A stretch of DNA of 64,000 bases from Cognatundibacterium squillarum (lineage in GTDB: Bacteria > Pseudomonadota > Gammaproteobacteria > Burkholderiales > Burkholderiaceae_D): NCBI RefSeq assembly GCF_014652435.1, contig NZ_BMYU01000004.1, forward strand, positions 248,001 through 312,000, in the 5' to 3' direction. The translations under genes were made by a program, and so were the position numbers. Shown here piece by piece: positions 16,965 to 26,253 of the stretch (position 1 is its first letter; each line of letters starts with the position of its first letter). Under the pieces are notes generated by a model. That model searched no databases and was not told the DNA's origin. It worked only from the letters and a program-made list of their open reading frames with translations.

Positions 16965-17341
16965 ACTCGCCCCCTATAGTCCATCCAGCACGCTCTGCCG
17001 CCTTACTTATTATTATTTTATCAATTATCATCCCTTGCCATTGAGCCAAATCTTTGAATGCAAACTCTCCAAATACGGCCGCAATTTTCATTCCCATCCC
17101 ACTTAAGTTTGATATGTTGGCAATCATCAAAAAAACGCCATTTTTTTAAACGAACGACGCGCTTCAAAAAAGAATACGCATGAAACCCACAGCGACCAAA
17201 CGAGGGAACCGTAAAAAACAGGAATACGGAAAAAAAATAACTTGCTATTGTTATGACACTCAATATTGAAAATACGAGACCGAGAAGCGCCTTAAACCGG
17301 GTAAATCTGTATTTATTGAATATGTAGACATATAAAATCAC
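16945..17341 (-). pseudogene. Decayed, mosaic copy of the 13.2-kb membrane protein gene
   Basis: The first part (from about 17320 downwards) matches the N-terminus of the membrane protein at 13193-13732, including KALLGLVFSILSVIT and the later MIANISNLS, but the matching pieces fall in different frames, so at least one frameshift is present. After MIANISNLS similarity stops and a different C-terminus follows, ending WTIGGECECSEK, which belongs to no part of the 13.2-kb gene. It is therefore a recombined or truncated copy. An 89-bp inverted-end element sits 12 bases upstream, as with the intact copy. Confidence 0.65.
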
Positions 17342-17353
17342 CTGTTAAGAAAA

Positions 17354-17442
17354 CGCTGATTTAATCGTTTCTTCTCTACCGAGTCCTGCATAAGTGGTTG
17401 GTTTGCAAAGAAGCTAATTTCCGTGATGCGAATAAATCAGCG
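17354..17442. repeat. MITE-like element with inverted ends, copy 3
   Basis: 89-bp copy with ends CGCTGATTTA and TAAATCAGCG, same interior order as the copies at 13755 and 14481 (GAGTCCTGCATAAGTGG, then TTTCCGTGATGCGAATAA). More diverged inside than the ends. It lies directly upstream of the decayed membrane protein copy (minus strand). Confidence 0.72.
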
Positions 17443-17506
17443 CCCCCCTAAAATAGTCCCTATCTAACATGATCGCGTTAAATATCGTCTATCCAAAAAA
17501 AGGCAT

Positions 17507-17783
17507 TCATGCAGTCACTGGGGGATAAATTGTATGTATTATTGACCATCCAACTTGCACGTATTGAATATCGTAATCATTGCCATCTTTATGCGGAAAA
17601 TTGGCTGCATGTTTGGCCATGCCCTCCTGCAGGAGTCGGCTCTGAACCTACCGCCCGTGGATTAAACCAAGATCCATTTACAAAATTAGGATGTTTATCC
17701 ATAACGACTCCCATCGCTTCACATAAGCTGTCCAAACCTAACGGATCGGTCGTCGTTGTTGGATTCCCTCCAACATATCCCAA
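17507..17783 (-). pseudogene. Second RHS tip remnant, frameshifted
   Basis: Begins with the RHS core end GYVGGNPTTTTDPLGL and a short variable tip. The first frame stops at 17589, but a neighbouring frame carries on with protein-like sequence (GMAKHAANFPHKDGND and on to IYPPVTA) to a stop at 17507-17509, so one frameshift near 17.63 kb has probably broken the tip. Upstream a TAA closes the frame within 15 bases and no RHS body is present. The tip domain is not recognised. Confidence 0.6.
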
Positions 17784-18063
17784 TATGGCGGCTTAGGCTT
17801 AGAACAATGTAAAAACGGGTTTCTTCTTACCTGACTTTAATGCCAAGAGGTGATTGTTGACACGGCACACTTATACAACGAGCAACTTTCCGGATAAAGC
17901 ACTTTTACATCAAATCACAACTGCGGCGGTTGTTGCCGAACACCTGAATCACTGGCTTTTTATTGCGGATCTGATGTGAGCAGATTTCTTTATTGAGCTG
18001 GCGGTCACGGCCGTCCAGTTGCTGACTGCCTGCCAGTTCTAGCTCTGACGGGCACCGGGAAGC

Positions 18064-18160
18064 CTGAAAATCGCCCGAAAACGGCTCAAATGCGGTGTTT
18101 GGCACAGCGATGTGGCGGTCGTCGGCAGAAAGTCCGGGGCTTGGTAAAACCAAAATGCGG
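18064..18160 (-). repeat. Dispersed intergenic repeat, copy 2
   Basis: Core GTCGTCGGCAGAAAGTCCGG at 18118-18137, with flanks AAATGCGGTGTTTGGCACAGCG and a GAAAATCGCCCGAAAACGG arm matching the tail of the other copies. Lies in the gene-free stretch 17.8-18.46 kb; apart from this repeat I see no convincing gene there. Confidence 0.75.
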
Positions 18161-18461
18161 GAAACGGCATAGCGCCGTTACTGTTTTCTTTACCATTTTC
18201 CAGCCATGCTTCTTAAATAACGGGAATTGCTTGTCGCAGAAGAAGAGTTCTGTCGGGGCAATGAGTGCTTTTTCTGACAATTCTGGTATGCTGATTTCCT
18301 TATTTCTTTCAGACAACATAACGAAAGCATATAAAAAGCAACACACTGCACAGCAGGTTTGCGCTGTGTCGTCTGCTTGTCATGTTTTTCGGTCAGACTG
18401 AGGGATGGTGCCGGCTTCGGCGATACTGGTTTTTCGGTCCGGATTTTTACTAGGGTGAACT

Positions 18462-19754
18462 ATGAAACAGACTTCTGCTCCACGTCGTGGATTCTTACAA
18501 GGTATGCTGGCAACTGCGGCCGGCGCAGGGCTGGCAGCGCCAGCGCTGGCAAAACCGGCAGCGCCTGCAGCGGCTTCCGTCTTTCTGGATCCGGCCAAAT
18601 GGTCGCCACGCAACCACGCTTTGCTGACGTCGATTATTGCGAAGCACGGTAACACCAGCAAAACGTACAATCCTAAGCGCCGCCCTTACGCCGTGTTTGA
18701 CTGGGATAACACCAGCATCATGAATGACTGCGAAGAAGCGCTGCTGATGTACCAGATCAATCATCTGGCATTCAAACTGAGCCCGGCAGAGTTTTCTGCG
18801 ATTATTCGCCAGAACGTACCGGCAGGTCCATTTGCCGCAGACTTCAAAAACAGCGCAGGCAAAATCGTTGATCTGGAAAGCATTTGCGCTGATCTGGACA
18901 GCGATTACGCTTTCCTGCACGCGAATTTCAAAGGCATGGCTGGCAGCAAATCGCTGGAAGAAGTAACCGCGACTGAACAATTCCAGGATTTCCGCGCCAA
19001 GCTGTATTTCCTGTACGAAGCGGTTAATGACACCCACGGCGTGAACGTTGGTTATCCATGGGTTATTTACTTCTTCACAAACATGACCATGCAGGAAGTC
19101 ACCCGTCTGGCAGAAGCATCGCATGATGCGAATCTGGGCATGGGTCTGGCCAAAACCAAATACACCAGCCCTGCTTCCCTGCCGGGTAAAGCCGGTGTGA
19201 TCACCACAACGCATTTTGCCGGTATCCGTCTGTGTACTGAAATCGGTACGCTGATGAATACTTTCCGTCAGCACGGTATTGATGTGTATGTCAGCACCGC
19301 ATCGCTGGAAGATGTGGTGGCGGTATTCGCGACGCTGCCGAAGTATGGTTACCACGTTGCGCGTGAAAACGTACTGGGTCTGCGTCTGGAACAGGATGGC
19401 GATGTGATCAAAAACGCTTACCGCAAAAACTGGCCGCTGAACTGGGGTCCGGGCAAATCGGTAGTAATTCGTCAGGAACTGGTTGCGAAGAAAGGTTACG
19501 GCCCGCTGTTCGTGGCTGGCGACAGCGATGGTGATTACGACATGCTGCGCGACTTCCCGGATACTGAACTGGGTCTGATCGTGAATCGTCTGAAAAAAGG
19601 CAAGATCGGTGAATTGTCTAAAGCCGCTGCCGACAGCCTGAAATCCGAGAAACCACGCTTTGCGCTGCAAGGCCGTTTCGAACAAACCGGTAACTGGCTG
19701 CCAGTCGAAACCACGATTAAATACGGTAAATCTGCCGACGCGCTGCTGGGTTAA
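18462..19754 (+). CDS. Exported HAD-family phosphatase (phosphorylcholine phosphatase-like)
   Basis: 430-residue predicted periplasmic phosphatase. The N-terminus has a twin-arginine motif (RRGFLQ) followed by an alanine-rich hydrophobic stretch, a Tat signal peptide. The HAD nucleophile motif is AVFDWDNTS near residue 78 (Asp nucleophile plus Asp acid/base), motif II is probably YVSTAS near residue 285, and the C-terminal acidic motif is VAGDSDGDYDM near residue 350. Overall organisation fits the haloacid dehalogenase-like group that includes phosphorylcholine phosphatase; a phosphomonoesterase activity is likely, the substrate uncertain. Monocistronic, with its own terminator at 19.79 kb. 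A long open frame on the opposite strand here is a codon-bias shadow. Confidence 0.85.
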   Translation: MKQTSAPRRGFLQGMLATAAGAGLAAPALAKPAAPAAASVFLDPAKWSPRNHALLTSIIAKHGNTSKTYNPKRRPYAVFDWDNTSIMNDCEEALLMYQINHLAFKLSPAEFSAIIRQNVPAGPFAADFKNSAGKIVDLESICADLDSDYAFLHANFKGMAGSKSLEEVTATEQFQDFRAKLYFLYEAVNDTHGVNVGYPWVIYFFTNMTMQEVTRLAEASHDANLGMGLAKTKYTSPASLPGKAGVITTTHFAGIRLCTEIGTLMNTFRQHGIDVYVSTASLEDVVAVFATLPKYGYHVARENVLGLRLEQDGDVIKNAYRKNWPLNWGPGKSVVIRQELVAKKGYGPLFVAGDSDGDYDMLRDFPDTELGLIVNRLKKGKIGELSKAAADSLKSEKPRFALQGRFEQTGNWLPVETTIKYGKSADALLG

Positions 19755-19789
19755 TTCCCGCTGCAGCACAGCGTTTCCGGTAGTCTGCA

Positions 19790-19830
19790 AACAACAGGCT
19801 GTGTGGCATAAGCTGCACAGCCTGTTTTTA
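19790..19830 (+). terminator. Rho-independent terminator after the HAD phosphatase gene
   Basis: Inverted repeat AACAGGCTGTG and CACAGCCTGTT with a following T run, about 40 bases after the stop codon. The rest of the gap to 20098 shows nothing else I can name. Confidence 0.75.
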
Positions 19831-20097
19831 CTGGCAGCGACCAAAGATTTGCGGTTATGATGTCTGGCTCCCGTCTTCGGGCGCATATCCCCTGCCCGAC
19901 GCAAAATATTGTTCGGTTTCGCACGACAAAATCCTGCCATATCCGTACAAACTTCAAGGCTGTTGCAGCATTGTGCATCGCAATAAGCTAGAATGAAGGC
20001 AACCCTTCTAACTATTGCAATACCGCAAGGCCTGCTTCATGCGCAGACCCAGCCTGCCACGATCTGCCTTGCCTGCATGACAACATAAACACAGCAG

Positions 20098-23000
20098 ATG
20101 AACGCCCCAATCCAGAACGCCGTCCTGCCCGCGCAGGCCCACGAAGGCAAACCCGACCGGGTTCGTGAAATTCCGTATAACTACACCTCGTTTTCCGACC
20201 GCGAAATCGTGATCCGTCTGCTTGGCGCTGATGCCTGGCAATTGCTGGATCAGTTACGCGGCAAACGTCAGACCGGCCGCTCCGCCCGTATGCTGTACGA
20301 AGTGCTCGGTGATATCTGGGTGGTGCGCCGCAATCCGTTTTTGCAGGACGACATGCTGGACAATCCGAAGCGGCGTCAGGCGCTGATTGATGCCTTGTAT
20401 CACCGTCTGAATGAAGTGGAAAAACGCCGCCTGAATACCGATGGCGACAAAGACGGCGAGCGCAGCAGCAGCGTGGAAACACTGGTCGCTGCCGCACGCA
20501 AAGCGGTGGAACTGTTCGCCAGTGAATTTGAACACACGGCAGAACTGCGCAAAAAAACCAGCCGTCTGCTGGCCCGCCACACTGCGCGCGACAATATCAA
20601 ATTCGATGGCCTGAGCCGCGTTTCGCATGTGACTGATGCGACCGACTGGCGCGTTGAATATCCGTTCGTGGTGCTGACACCGGATACCGAAGCTGAAGTC
20701 GCCGGTCTGGTGAAATCCTGTATCGAACTCGGTCTGACGATTATTCCGCGTGGTGGCGGCACAGGTTATACCGGTGGCGCAATTCCGCTGACGCCGATGT
20801 CCGCTGTTATCAATACCGAAAAACTGGAAGATATCGGCGCAGTCGAATATGTGCGCCTGCCGGGTGTGGACCGCGATTACGCAACCATCGCTACCGGCGC
20901 CGGTGTGGTCACCAAGCGTGTTTCGGATGCGGCGGATAAAGCCGGTCTGGTGTTTGCGGTCGATCCGACATCGGCGGAAGCCTCCTGCATCGGCGGCAAT
21001 ATTGCGATGAATGCCGGCGGTAAAAAAGCCGTGTTGTGGGGCACGGCGCTGGACAATCTGGCTTCGTGGAAAATGGTCGATCCGAACGGTGACTGGCTGG
21101 AAGTCACTCGCCTCGATCACAATCTGGGCAAAATCCATGACGTGGAAACTGCGCGTTTCCGTCTCGAATGGACGCATCCGGGCGAGAAGCAGGCGTTCCG
21201 CACCGAAACACTGGAAATCAAAGGCCGCGTGTTCCGTAAAGAAGGTCTGGGCAAAGACGTGACCGATAAGTTTCTCGCCGGTTTGCCCGGCGTGCAGAAA
21301 GAAGGCTGCGATGGTCTGATTACGTCTGCGCGCTGGATTCTGCACCGCATGCCGAAATTTGCCCGCACCGTCTGCCTGGAATTTTTCGGGCAGGCGCGTG
21401 AAGCGATTCCCAGTATCGTGGAGATCAAAGATTTTCTGGATGCCGATGCCCGCAACGGCGGCGCGATTCTGGCCGGTCTGGAACATTTGGATGAACGCTA
21501 TCTGAAAGCCGTTGGCTACACCACCAAATCGCGACGCGGCGTGCTGCCAAAAATGGCGCTGATCGGTGACATCGTCGGTGATGATGAAGATGCGGTCGCA
21601 CGTGCTGCATCGGAAGTCATCCGTATCGCGAATACCCGCGTCGGCGAAGGCTTTGTTGCCGTCAGTCCGGAAGCACGTAAAAAATTCTGGCTGGACCGCG
21701 CCAAAACAGCGGCGATTTCCAAACATACGAATGCGTTTAAGATCAATGAGGACGTGGTGATTCCGTTGCCGCGCATGGGTGAATACACCGATGGCATTGA
21801 GCGCATCAATATTGAATTATCGATCCGCAACAAACTGGCCCTGACGGAAAAACTGCAAGCCTTCTTTAAAAACGGCAATCTGCCACTGGGTAAAAGTGAA
21901 GATGCAGACGGCGACGATATTCCGGCCGGTGAACTGCTGGAAGACCGCGTACAGCAAACGCTGGCTTTGCTGGAGCTGGTCAGCGCACGCTGGCACTTCC
22001 TGTTGCAGCAACTCGATATGCCGCTGGCGGAAGCCCTGCCGCAACTGACGGCGCTGGGTATCGATAGCGCCGCATTGCAGGCGCGTCTGGCAGCGCAACC
22101 GGATGTGAAATTATTTTCTGTGGTGCAGGACCGCACAATCCGCATTTCGTGGAAACAGGAATTGCGTGCACCGCTGCGTCAGATTTTCAACGGTGCTGCG
22201 TTCCGTCTGATACTGGAAGAATGCGTGGCGTTGCATAAGCAAGTGCTGCGCGGCCGCGTGTTTGTGGCGTTGCACATGCATGCCGGTGACGGCAATGTGC
22301 ATACCAATCTGCCGGTCAACTCCGATGACTACGCAATGCTGCAGGTCGCGCATCAGGCTGTGGAACGCATCATGCAACTGGCACGTTCGCTTGGCGGTGT
22401 GATTTCCGGTGAACACGGTATCGGCATTACCAAGCTGGAATTCCTGACCGAAGAAGAATTGCGCGATTTCCGTCAGTACAAAGCCCGCATTGATCCGGAA
22501 GGCCGCTTCAATAAAGGCAAGCTGATGAATCTGCCCGGCTTCGCGGCAGACCTGCGTAATGCGTACACGCCTTCGTTTGGTCTGATGGGCCATGAGTCGC
22601 TGATCATGCAGCAAAGCGATATCGGCGCGATTTCTAACAGCGTGAAAGACTGTCTGCGCTGCGGTAAATGTAAGCCTGTCTGCTCCACCCACGTACCGCG
22701 TGCGAATCTGCTGTATTCGCCGCGCAATAAAATTCTGGCGACCTCGCTGCTGGTAGAAGCTTTCCTGTACGAGGAACAAACGCGGCGCGGCATTTCAATC
22801 AAACACTGGGATGAATTCTCGGATGTCGCCGATCACTGCACGGTCTGCCATAAGTGCGCCACACCTTGTCCGGTCGATATCGACTTTGGCGATGTGTCGA
22901 TGAATATGCGTAATCTGCTGCGCAAAATGGGTCAGAAGAAATTCAATCCGGGCACGGCAGCATCGATGTTTTTCCTGAATGCGACCGATCCGGCTACGAT

Positions 23001-24066
23001 CAACGCCACCCGTCAGGTGATGGTAGGACTGGGTTATAAAGCCCAGCGCGCTGGTCATGAGTTACTGAAAAACCTGAGCCGCAAACAAACCTCGGCACCA
23101 CCGGCTACGGTTGGCAAAGCCACCATCAAAGAGCAGGTGATTCACTTTGTGAATAAGAAAATGCCGGGCAATCTGCCGAAAAAAACCGCACGCGCCCTGC
23201 TGGATATTGAAGATAACAAAGTGGTACCGGTGATCCGTAATCCGCAAAGCACTACCGTGGACAGCGAAGCGGTGTTTTACTTCCCGGGTTGCGGTTCGGA
23301 ACGTTTGTTCTCGCAAGTCGGCCTCGCAACACAAGCGATGCTGTGGCATGCCGGTGTGCAAACCGTGCTGCCACCGGGTTATCTGTGCTGTGGCTATCCG
23401 CAGCGCGGCAGCGGTCAGTTTGATAAAGCGGAAAAAATGATGACGGATAACCGCGTCTTATTCCACCGCGTTGCGAACACGCTCAATTATCTGGATATTA
23501 AGACGGTGGTGGTTTCCTGCGGCACCTGCTATGACCAGCTGGCAACCTATGAATTCGATAAGATTTTCCCGGGCTGCCGGATTGTGGATATTCACGAATT
23601 CCTGATGGAAAAGAATATCCGTCTGGAAGGCGTGACCGGAACGCGCTATGTGTACCACGATCCCTGCCATACGCCGATGAAATTGCAGGACCCGCTGAAA
23701 ACCGTGAATACGCTGATCAGCGCCGTGGACGGACAAGCGAAAATCGAAAAGACCGACCGTTGCTGCGGTGAATCCGGCACACTGGCCGTCAGCCGTCCTG
23801 ACATTTCCACACAAGTACGTTTCCGCAAAGAAATCGAAATGAAAAAGTCCGCCGACAAAGTGCGTGAAGACGGTTTCAGCGGCGATGTGAAAGTGCTGAC
23901 CTCCTGCCCTGCCTGCCTGCAAGGCTTATCGCGTTACAATGACGACAGTGGCACCCAGGCCGATTATCTGGTGGTCGAAATGGCCCGCCATTTACTCGGC
24001 GAAAACTGGCTGGTGGATTATGTGGAACGCGCCAACCAGGGTGGAATTGAACGCGTACTGGTATAA
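20098..24066 (+). CDS. DUF3683 FAD-linked oxidase / 4Fe-4S oxidoreductase, D-lactate dehydrogenase-like
   Basis: 1322-residue multidomain flavin and iron-sulfur protein. In order: a DUF3683-type N-terminus (about 20-180); an FAD_binding_4 domain starting near 190 with [13 protein letters not shown]; a VAO-type C-terminal domain with [10 protein letters not shown] near 725 and SGEHGIG near 770; two ferredoxin-like clusters, [11 protein letters not shown] near 851 and [14 protein letters not shown] near 912; and two cysteine-rich CCG domains (FPGCGSERL...[29 protein letters not shown]) as in GlpC/LldE-type subunits. It probably oxidises a 2-hydroxyacid and passes electrons to the quinone pool. 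In Burkholderiales this gene typically precedes HIT, DUF971 and ubiE, and HIT starts four bases after its stop here. Confidence 0.9.
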   Translation: MNAPIQNAVLPAQAHEGKPDRVREIPYNYTSFSDREIVIRLLGADAWQLLDQLRGKRQTGRSARMLYEVLGDIWVVRRNPFLQDDMLDNPKRRQALIDALYHRLNEVEKRRLNTDGDKDGERSSSVETLVAAARKAVELFASEFEHTAELRKKTSRLLARHTARDNIKFDGLSRVSHVTDATDWRVEYPFVVLTPDTEAEVAGLVKSCIELGLTIIPRGGGTGYTGGAIPLTPMSAVINTEKLEDIGAVEYVRLPGVDRDYATIATGAGVVTKRVSDAADKAGLVFAVDPTSAEASCIGGNIAMNAGGKKAVLWGTALDNLASWKMVDPNGDWLEVTRLDHNLGKIHDVETARFRLEWTHPGEKQAFRTETLEIKGRVFRKEGLGKDVTDKFLAGLPGVQKEGCDGLITSARWILHRMPKFARTVCLEFFGQAREAIPSIVEIKDFLDADARNGGAILAGLEHLDERYLKAVGYTTKSRRGVLPKMALIGDIVGDDEDAVARAASEVIRIANTRVGEGFVAVSPEARKKFWLDRAKTAAISKHTNAFKINEDVVIPLPRMGEYTDGIERINIELSIRNKLALTEKLQAFFKNGNLPLGKSEDADGDDIPAGELLEDRVQQTLALLELVSARWHFLLQQLDMPLAEALPQLTALGIDSAALQARLAAQPDVKLFSVVQDRTIRISWKQELRAPLRQIFNGAAFRLILEECVALHKQVLRGRVFVALHMHAGDGNVHTNLPVNSDDYAMLQVAHQAVERIMQLARSLGGVISGEHGIGITKLEFLTEEELRDFRQYKARIDPEGRFNKGKLMNLPGFAADLRNAYTPSFGLMGHESLIMQQSDIGAISNSVKDCLRCGKCKPVCSTHVPRANLLYSPRNKILATSLLVEAFLYEEQTRRGISIKHWDEFSDVADHCTVCHKCATPCPVDIDFGDVSMNMRNLLRKMGQKKFNPGTAASMFFLNATDPATINATRQVMVGLGYKAQRAGHELLKNLSRKQTSAPPATVGKATIKEQVIHFVNKKMPGNLPKKTARALLDIEDNKVVPVIRNPQSTTVDSEAVFYFPGCGSERLFSQVGLATQAMLWHAGVQTVLPPGYLCCGYPQRGSGQFDKAEKMMTDNRVLFHRVANTLNYLDIKTVVVSCGTCYDQLATYEFDKIFPGCRIVDIHEFLMEKNIRLEGVTGTRYVYHDPCHTPMKLQDPLKTVNTLISAVDGQAKIEKTDRCCGESGTLAVSRPDISTQVRFRKEIEMKKSADKVREDGFSGDVKVLTSCPACLQGLSRYNDDSGTQADYLVVEMARHLLGENWLVDYVERANQGGIERVLV

Positions 24067-24070
24067 AACA

Positions 24071-24490
24071 ATGGAACAATGTGAACTGTGCCGCGGCAGC
24101 GGCGAAGATGTGGTGATTCAGTGCCAATGGTGGCGGGTGATTCTGGTGAATGATCCGCTGTATCCGGGCTTTTGCCGCGTGATCTGGAATGCGCATGAAC
24201 AGGAAATGAGCGATCTGCATGAAGCTGAACGCGAAGAACTGATGCGTGTGGTCTGGCTGGTGGAAGCCGCGCAGCGTGAAGTGTTTCAGCCGCGCAAAAT
24301 CAATCTGGCCAGTCTGGGCAATATGGTGCCGCATCTGCACTGGCATGTGATTCCGCGTTTCGAAGATGACGCACACTTCCCGCAACCGGTGTGGGGTCAG
24401 CAGCAGCGCGAGCCGGACAGCGCCGTACTCGAGCAGCGCCGTTCACAGCTGAACGCGCTGCGCGATGCGATCATTTACCGTCTGAGCTGA
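24071..24490 (+). CDS. HIT family nucleotide-binding hydrolase
   Basis: 139-residue histidine-triad protein; family members hydrolyse nucleoside phosphoramidates or dinucleotides. The triad motif is HLHWHVIPRF near residue 96-104. The N-terminus MEQCELC carries a Cys pair often seen in these proteins. Start set at the ATG at 24071, four bases after the oxidoreductase stop; the frame is open further upstream but that would lie inside the preceding gene. Co-transcribed with the FAD/FeS oxidoreductase and DUF971. Confidence 0.9.
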   Translation: MEQCELCRGSGEDVVIQCQWWRVILVNDPLYPGFCRVIWNAHEQEMSDLHEAEREELMRVVWLVEAAQREVFQPRKINLASLGNMVPHLHWHVIPRFEDDAHFPQPVWGQQQREPDSAVLEQRRSQLNALRDAIIYRLS

Positions 24491-24497
24491 GGTCCGC

Positions 24498-24914
24498 ATG
24501 ACAACATCACAGCATCAGCCGGTTTCTCTGGACGTGCGCACCCGCAGCCGGGTGCTGGACATCAGTTTCGCTGACGGCAGCACCTTCAGCCTGCCGTTCG
24601 AATATCTGCGCGTGTATTCGCCATCCGCCGAAGTACGTGGCCACGGACAAGGACAGGAAACCCTGCAAACCGGCAAGCGTCTGGTCGGCATCACCGGCGT
24701 GGAACCGGTCGGCCATTATGCGATCCGCCCTTTATTCGACGATGGCCACGATTCCGGCATTTACACCTGGGATTACCTGTACAAACTCGGACAGGAACAG
24801 CAAAGCCTGTGGGCCGCCTATCTTCAAAAACTGCAGGAAGCTGGTTACGAAGGCGACAGCGGCCGCGACGCCGCCATGCTGCCCAAAGGCGGCGGCTGCG
24901 CAACCCGGCACTGA
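24498..24914 (+). CDS. DUF971 protein (gamma-butyrobetaine hydroxylase N-terminal-like)
   Basis: 138 residues of the small domain family DUF971, which in eukaryotes forms the N-terminal domain of butyrobetaine/trimethyllysine hydroxylases and in bacteria occurs next to iron-sulfur and ubiquinone genes. Typical segments seen: RVLDISFADGSTFSLPFEYLRVYSPSAEV (shown in two halves: VLDISFADG and LPFEYLRVYSPS) and YAIRPLFDDGHDSGIYTWDYL (middle part DDGHDSGIYTW). The C-terminal 19 codons, the stop and the terminator are duplicated two kilobases downstream (26891-27006). ubiE, its usual next neighbour, lies seven kilobases away behind inserted material. Confidence 0.9.
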   Translation: MTTSQHQPVSLDVRTRSRVLDISFADGSTFSLPFEYLRVYSPSAEVRGHGQGQETLQTGKRLVGITGVEPVGHYAIRPLFDDGHDSGIYTWDYLYKLGQEQQSLWAAYLQKLQEAGYEGDSGRDAAMLPKGGGCATRH

Positions 24915-24973
24915 TCTCTGCTAATTCAGTTCAGAAATGAAGACAAAACGGACAGCGCTGGCTGTCCGTTTTT
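24858..24973 (+). repeat. Direct repeat (left copy): DUF971 3' end plus terminator
   Basis: 116 bases covering the last codons of DUF971, its stop and its terminator. The same sequence recurs at 26891-27006 with only two mismatches that I can see. The two copies bracket the cassette at 25.0-26.9 kb. Confidence 0.88.
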
Positions 24974-24978
24974 TTTTG
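24945..24978 (+). terminator. Rho-independent terminator after DUF971
   Basis: AAACGGACAGC and GCTGTCCGTTT arms around a two-base centre with nine T following. A strong terminator ending the oxidoreductase-HIT-DUF971 operon; duplicated at 26.98 kb. Confidence 0.88.
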
Positions 24979-25043
24979 TATTTACAGAACGCTTTGCATC
25001 TGACACAAATTATCATATCCACATCGTCTGCTAAGCGGCATTT

Positions 25044-25529
25044 CTATTTCCTCTCCTGAAGTTTGATTGCAATGACTGAGTTAAATTTCTCTGGAAAAAT
25101 CAATCCATTACCGCCAACACAATTCGGCACAGATGATTTTTTATCTAAGCTTTTAAAGTTAGAAAAAAAGTTTGAAGCATAGATTGCCACAACTTTTTCA
25201 CTGTGGAAGCCAACCAAAAAAAACTGGGTGTCACCAAGACGGTCTCGATTTTGTTCCTTGAGAACACCTTCAGCTGCAACTATTTGCTCCTCTGTTAGTA
25301 GTTGTGAAAACCTAGCATCTCGATAGCTATCATAAGGGCCGACTGCGCAAGCAAAATCGACAGGGCCAAGTAAATCCGAAACCCCGGCTTGCTCACCCAT
25401 GATGTACTTTGAGTAAACTCTTAAGGATCCTGATAGGTTAGGCTCAAGAACGAGAGGCCAAGTCTTGATCAAGCCGACTAGAAGCACCATCCCCCCGGCA
25501 ATTACACCCAGAATCTTTTTTGTAATCAT
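25044..25529 (-). CDS. Hypothetical membrane-anchored protein, last gene of the cassette
   Basis: 161 residues, not recognised. A single N-terminal hydrophobic segment (about residues 5-25, ILGVIAGGMVLLVGLIK) should act as signal anchor; the remainder is polar, with two cysteines (FACAVG and PNCVGG) that could form a disulfide in the periplasm. I take the ATG at 25529 because it overlaps the TGA of the upstream 48-codon gene (ATGA), implying translational coupling; an ATG five codons earlier is possible. Part of a four-gene chain within the DR-flanked cassette. Confidence 0.6.
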   Translation of the reverse strand: MITKKILGVIAGGMVLLVGLIKTWPLVLEPNLSGSLRVYSKYIMGEQAGVSDLLGPVDFACAVGPYDSYRDARFSQLLTEEQIVAAEGVLKEQNRDRLGDTQFFLVGFHSEKVVAIYASNFFSNFKSLDKKSSVPNCVGGNGLIFPEKFNSVIAIKLQERK

Positions 25530-25672
25530 GATGCAATCGCCCATATGGTCAAAAAGACACGATTTTTCGATTCAATTTTTACTATTGCCACAGCCTCTAA
25601 TGAGGTGCAATTTGTAGTGGCATACTGAAGTTGGGTTCCTTTACCTGCGATATTAATGGTTACTGTTGGCAT
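25526..25672 (-). CDS. Small coupled gene, 48 residues
   Basis: Short open frame beginning ATG at 25672 inside the last codons of the preceding gene and ending in a TGA that overlaps the next start. A strong AAGGAG lies six to seven bases upstream of its ATG, which is better than the sites of its neighbours. Translation starts MPTVTINIAGKG, with one cysteine and a hydrophobic C-terminus (VFLTIWAIAS). No family recognised. Double overlap with both neighbours and the good ribosome-binding site argue that it is real rather than a gap. Confidence 0.6.
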   Translation of the reverse strand: MPTVTINIAGKGTQLQYATTNCTSLEAVAIVKIESKNRVFLTIWAIAS

Positions 25673-26253
25673 GGCTCACTCCTTGCACTCATATTCTTGG
25701 GATCAAAATTCACTTTAGCTGGCATGGTTATTTCAAAAGTGGTGCGTATAGCTGATAACTCTTGAGCAGCTCGCTTATTGACAAGTCGTGCTCTGTAAGT
25801 TCCAGGAGTTAAAACACAGTTCCCTATGTTTTTTCCAAAATATCCCTGACCCCAAGATGCTGTTATTGGATCTACATCTTGAGAGTAGACTTCGATTTCT
25901 TTGCCTCCCGCACTCTCAGCAAAAATTTTCAGATTAATTGGTGTCGCGATACCCGGCTCAACTGGCTTTCCGGTCTTATCGACTGCGTGCCCACCCAGCA
26001 GCGTCCGAACGCGCGCTCGCTCTGCTTGATCATTCTCCAAAAACCAAAATTTTATTGAAAACCAATGTGGGAAGTGTTTCTTAACTTTGAATTTAAAATC
26101 GGCGACAACCCCAGCCTCAGAAAGATGAATGTCAACAGTACCTGGCTCTGGTGATTTATCAAAGATATGAGCATGACTTAACTTTCCGACCATTATCGAA
26201 AAAGCAGCCGCGAGGCAGATAAGAATAGATCGCAAAATTCTTAACTTAAACAC
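25660..26253 (-). CDS. Hypothetical secreted protein of the DR-flanked cassette
   Basis: 197 residues with an N-terminal signal sequence (basic start, hydrophobic run, likely cleavage after LSHAH near residue 29). The mature part is mostly beta-type with a single cysteine pair (GNCVLTPG and EPCQQ at the very end). The start is GTG at 26253 with GGAGGG six bases upstream, and this GTG overlaps the TAA of the upstream frameshifted gene. It looks like a periplasmic beta-sandwich protein; I have a weak impression of a DUF5625-type protein but cannot support it. Probably acts with the other three cassette genes. Confidence 0.6.
   Translation of the reverse strand: MFKLRILRSILICLAAAFSIMVGKLSHAHIFDKSPEPGTVDIHLSEAGVVADFKFKVKKHFPHWFSIKFWFLENDQAERARVRTLLGGHAVDKTGKPVEPGIATPINLKIFAESAGGKEIEVYSQDVDPITASWGQGYFGKNIGNCVLTPGTYRARLVNKRAAQELSAIRTTFEITMPAKVNFDPKNMSARSEPCQQ

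Noticed and set aside
18086..18346. 86-codon minus-strand frame before the HAD phosphatase gene
   Set aside because: Its C-terminal third is translated intergenic repeat (the CRRPPHRC stretch), which also appears in other spurious frames over repeat copies.
18495..19940. 481-codon open frame opposite the HAD phosphatase gene
   Set aside because: Antisense shadow of a high-confidence gene; low-complexity composition (Phe, Arg, Gln, His rich) and no domain, consistent with codon-bias artefact.
20254..21726. 490-codon open frame opposite the FAD/FeS oxidoreductase
   Set aside because: Same reason; the sense strand holds a clear multidomain enzyme.
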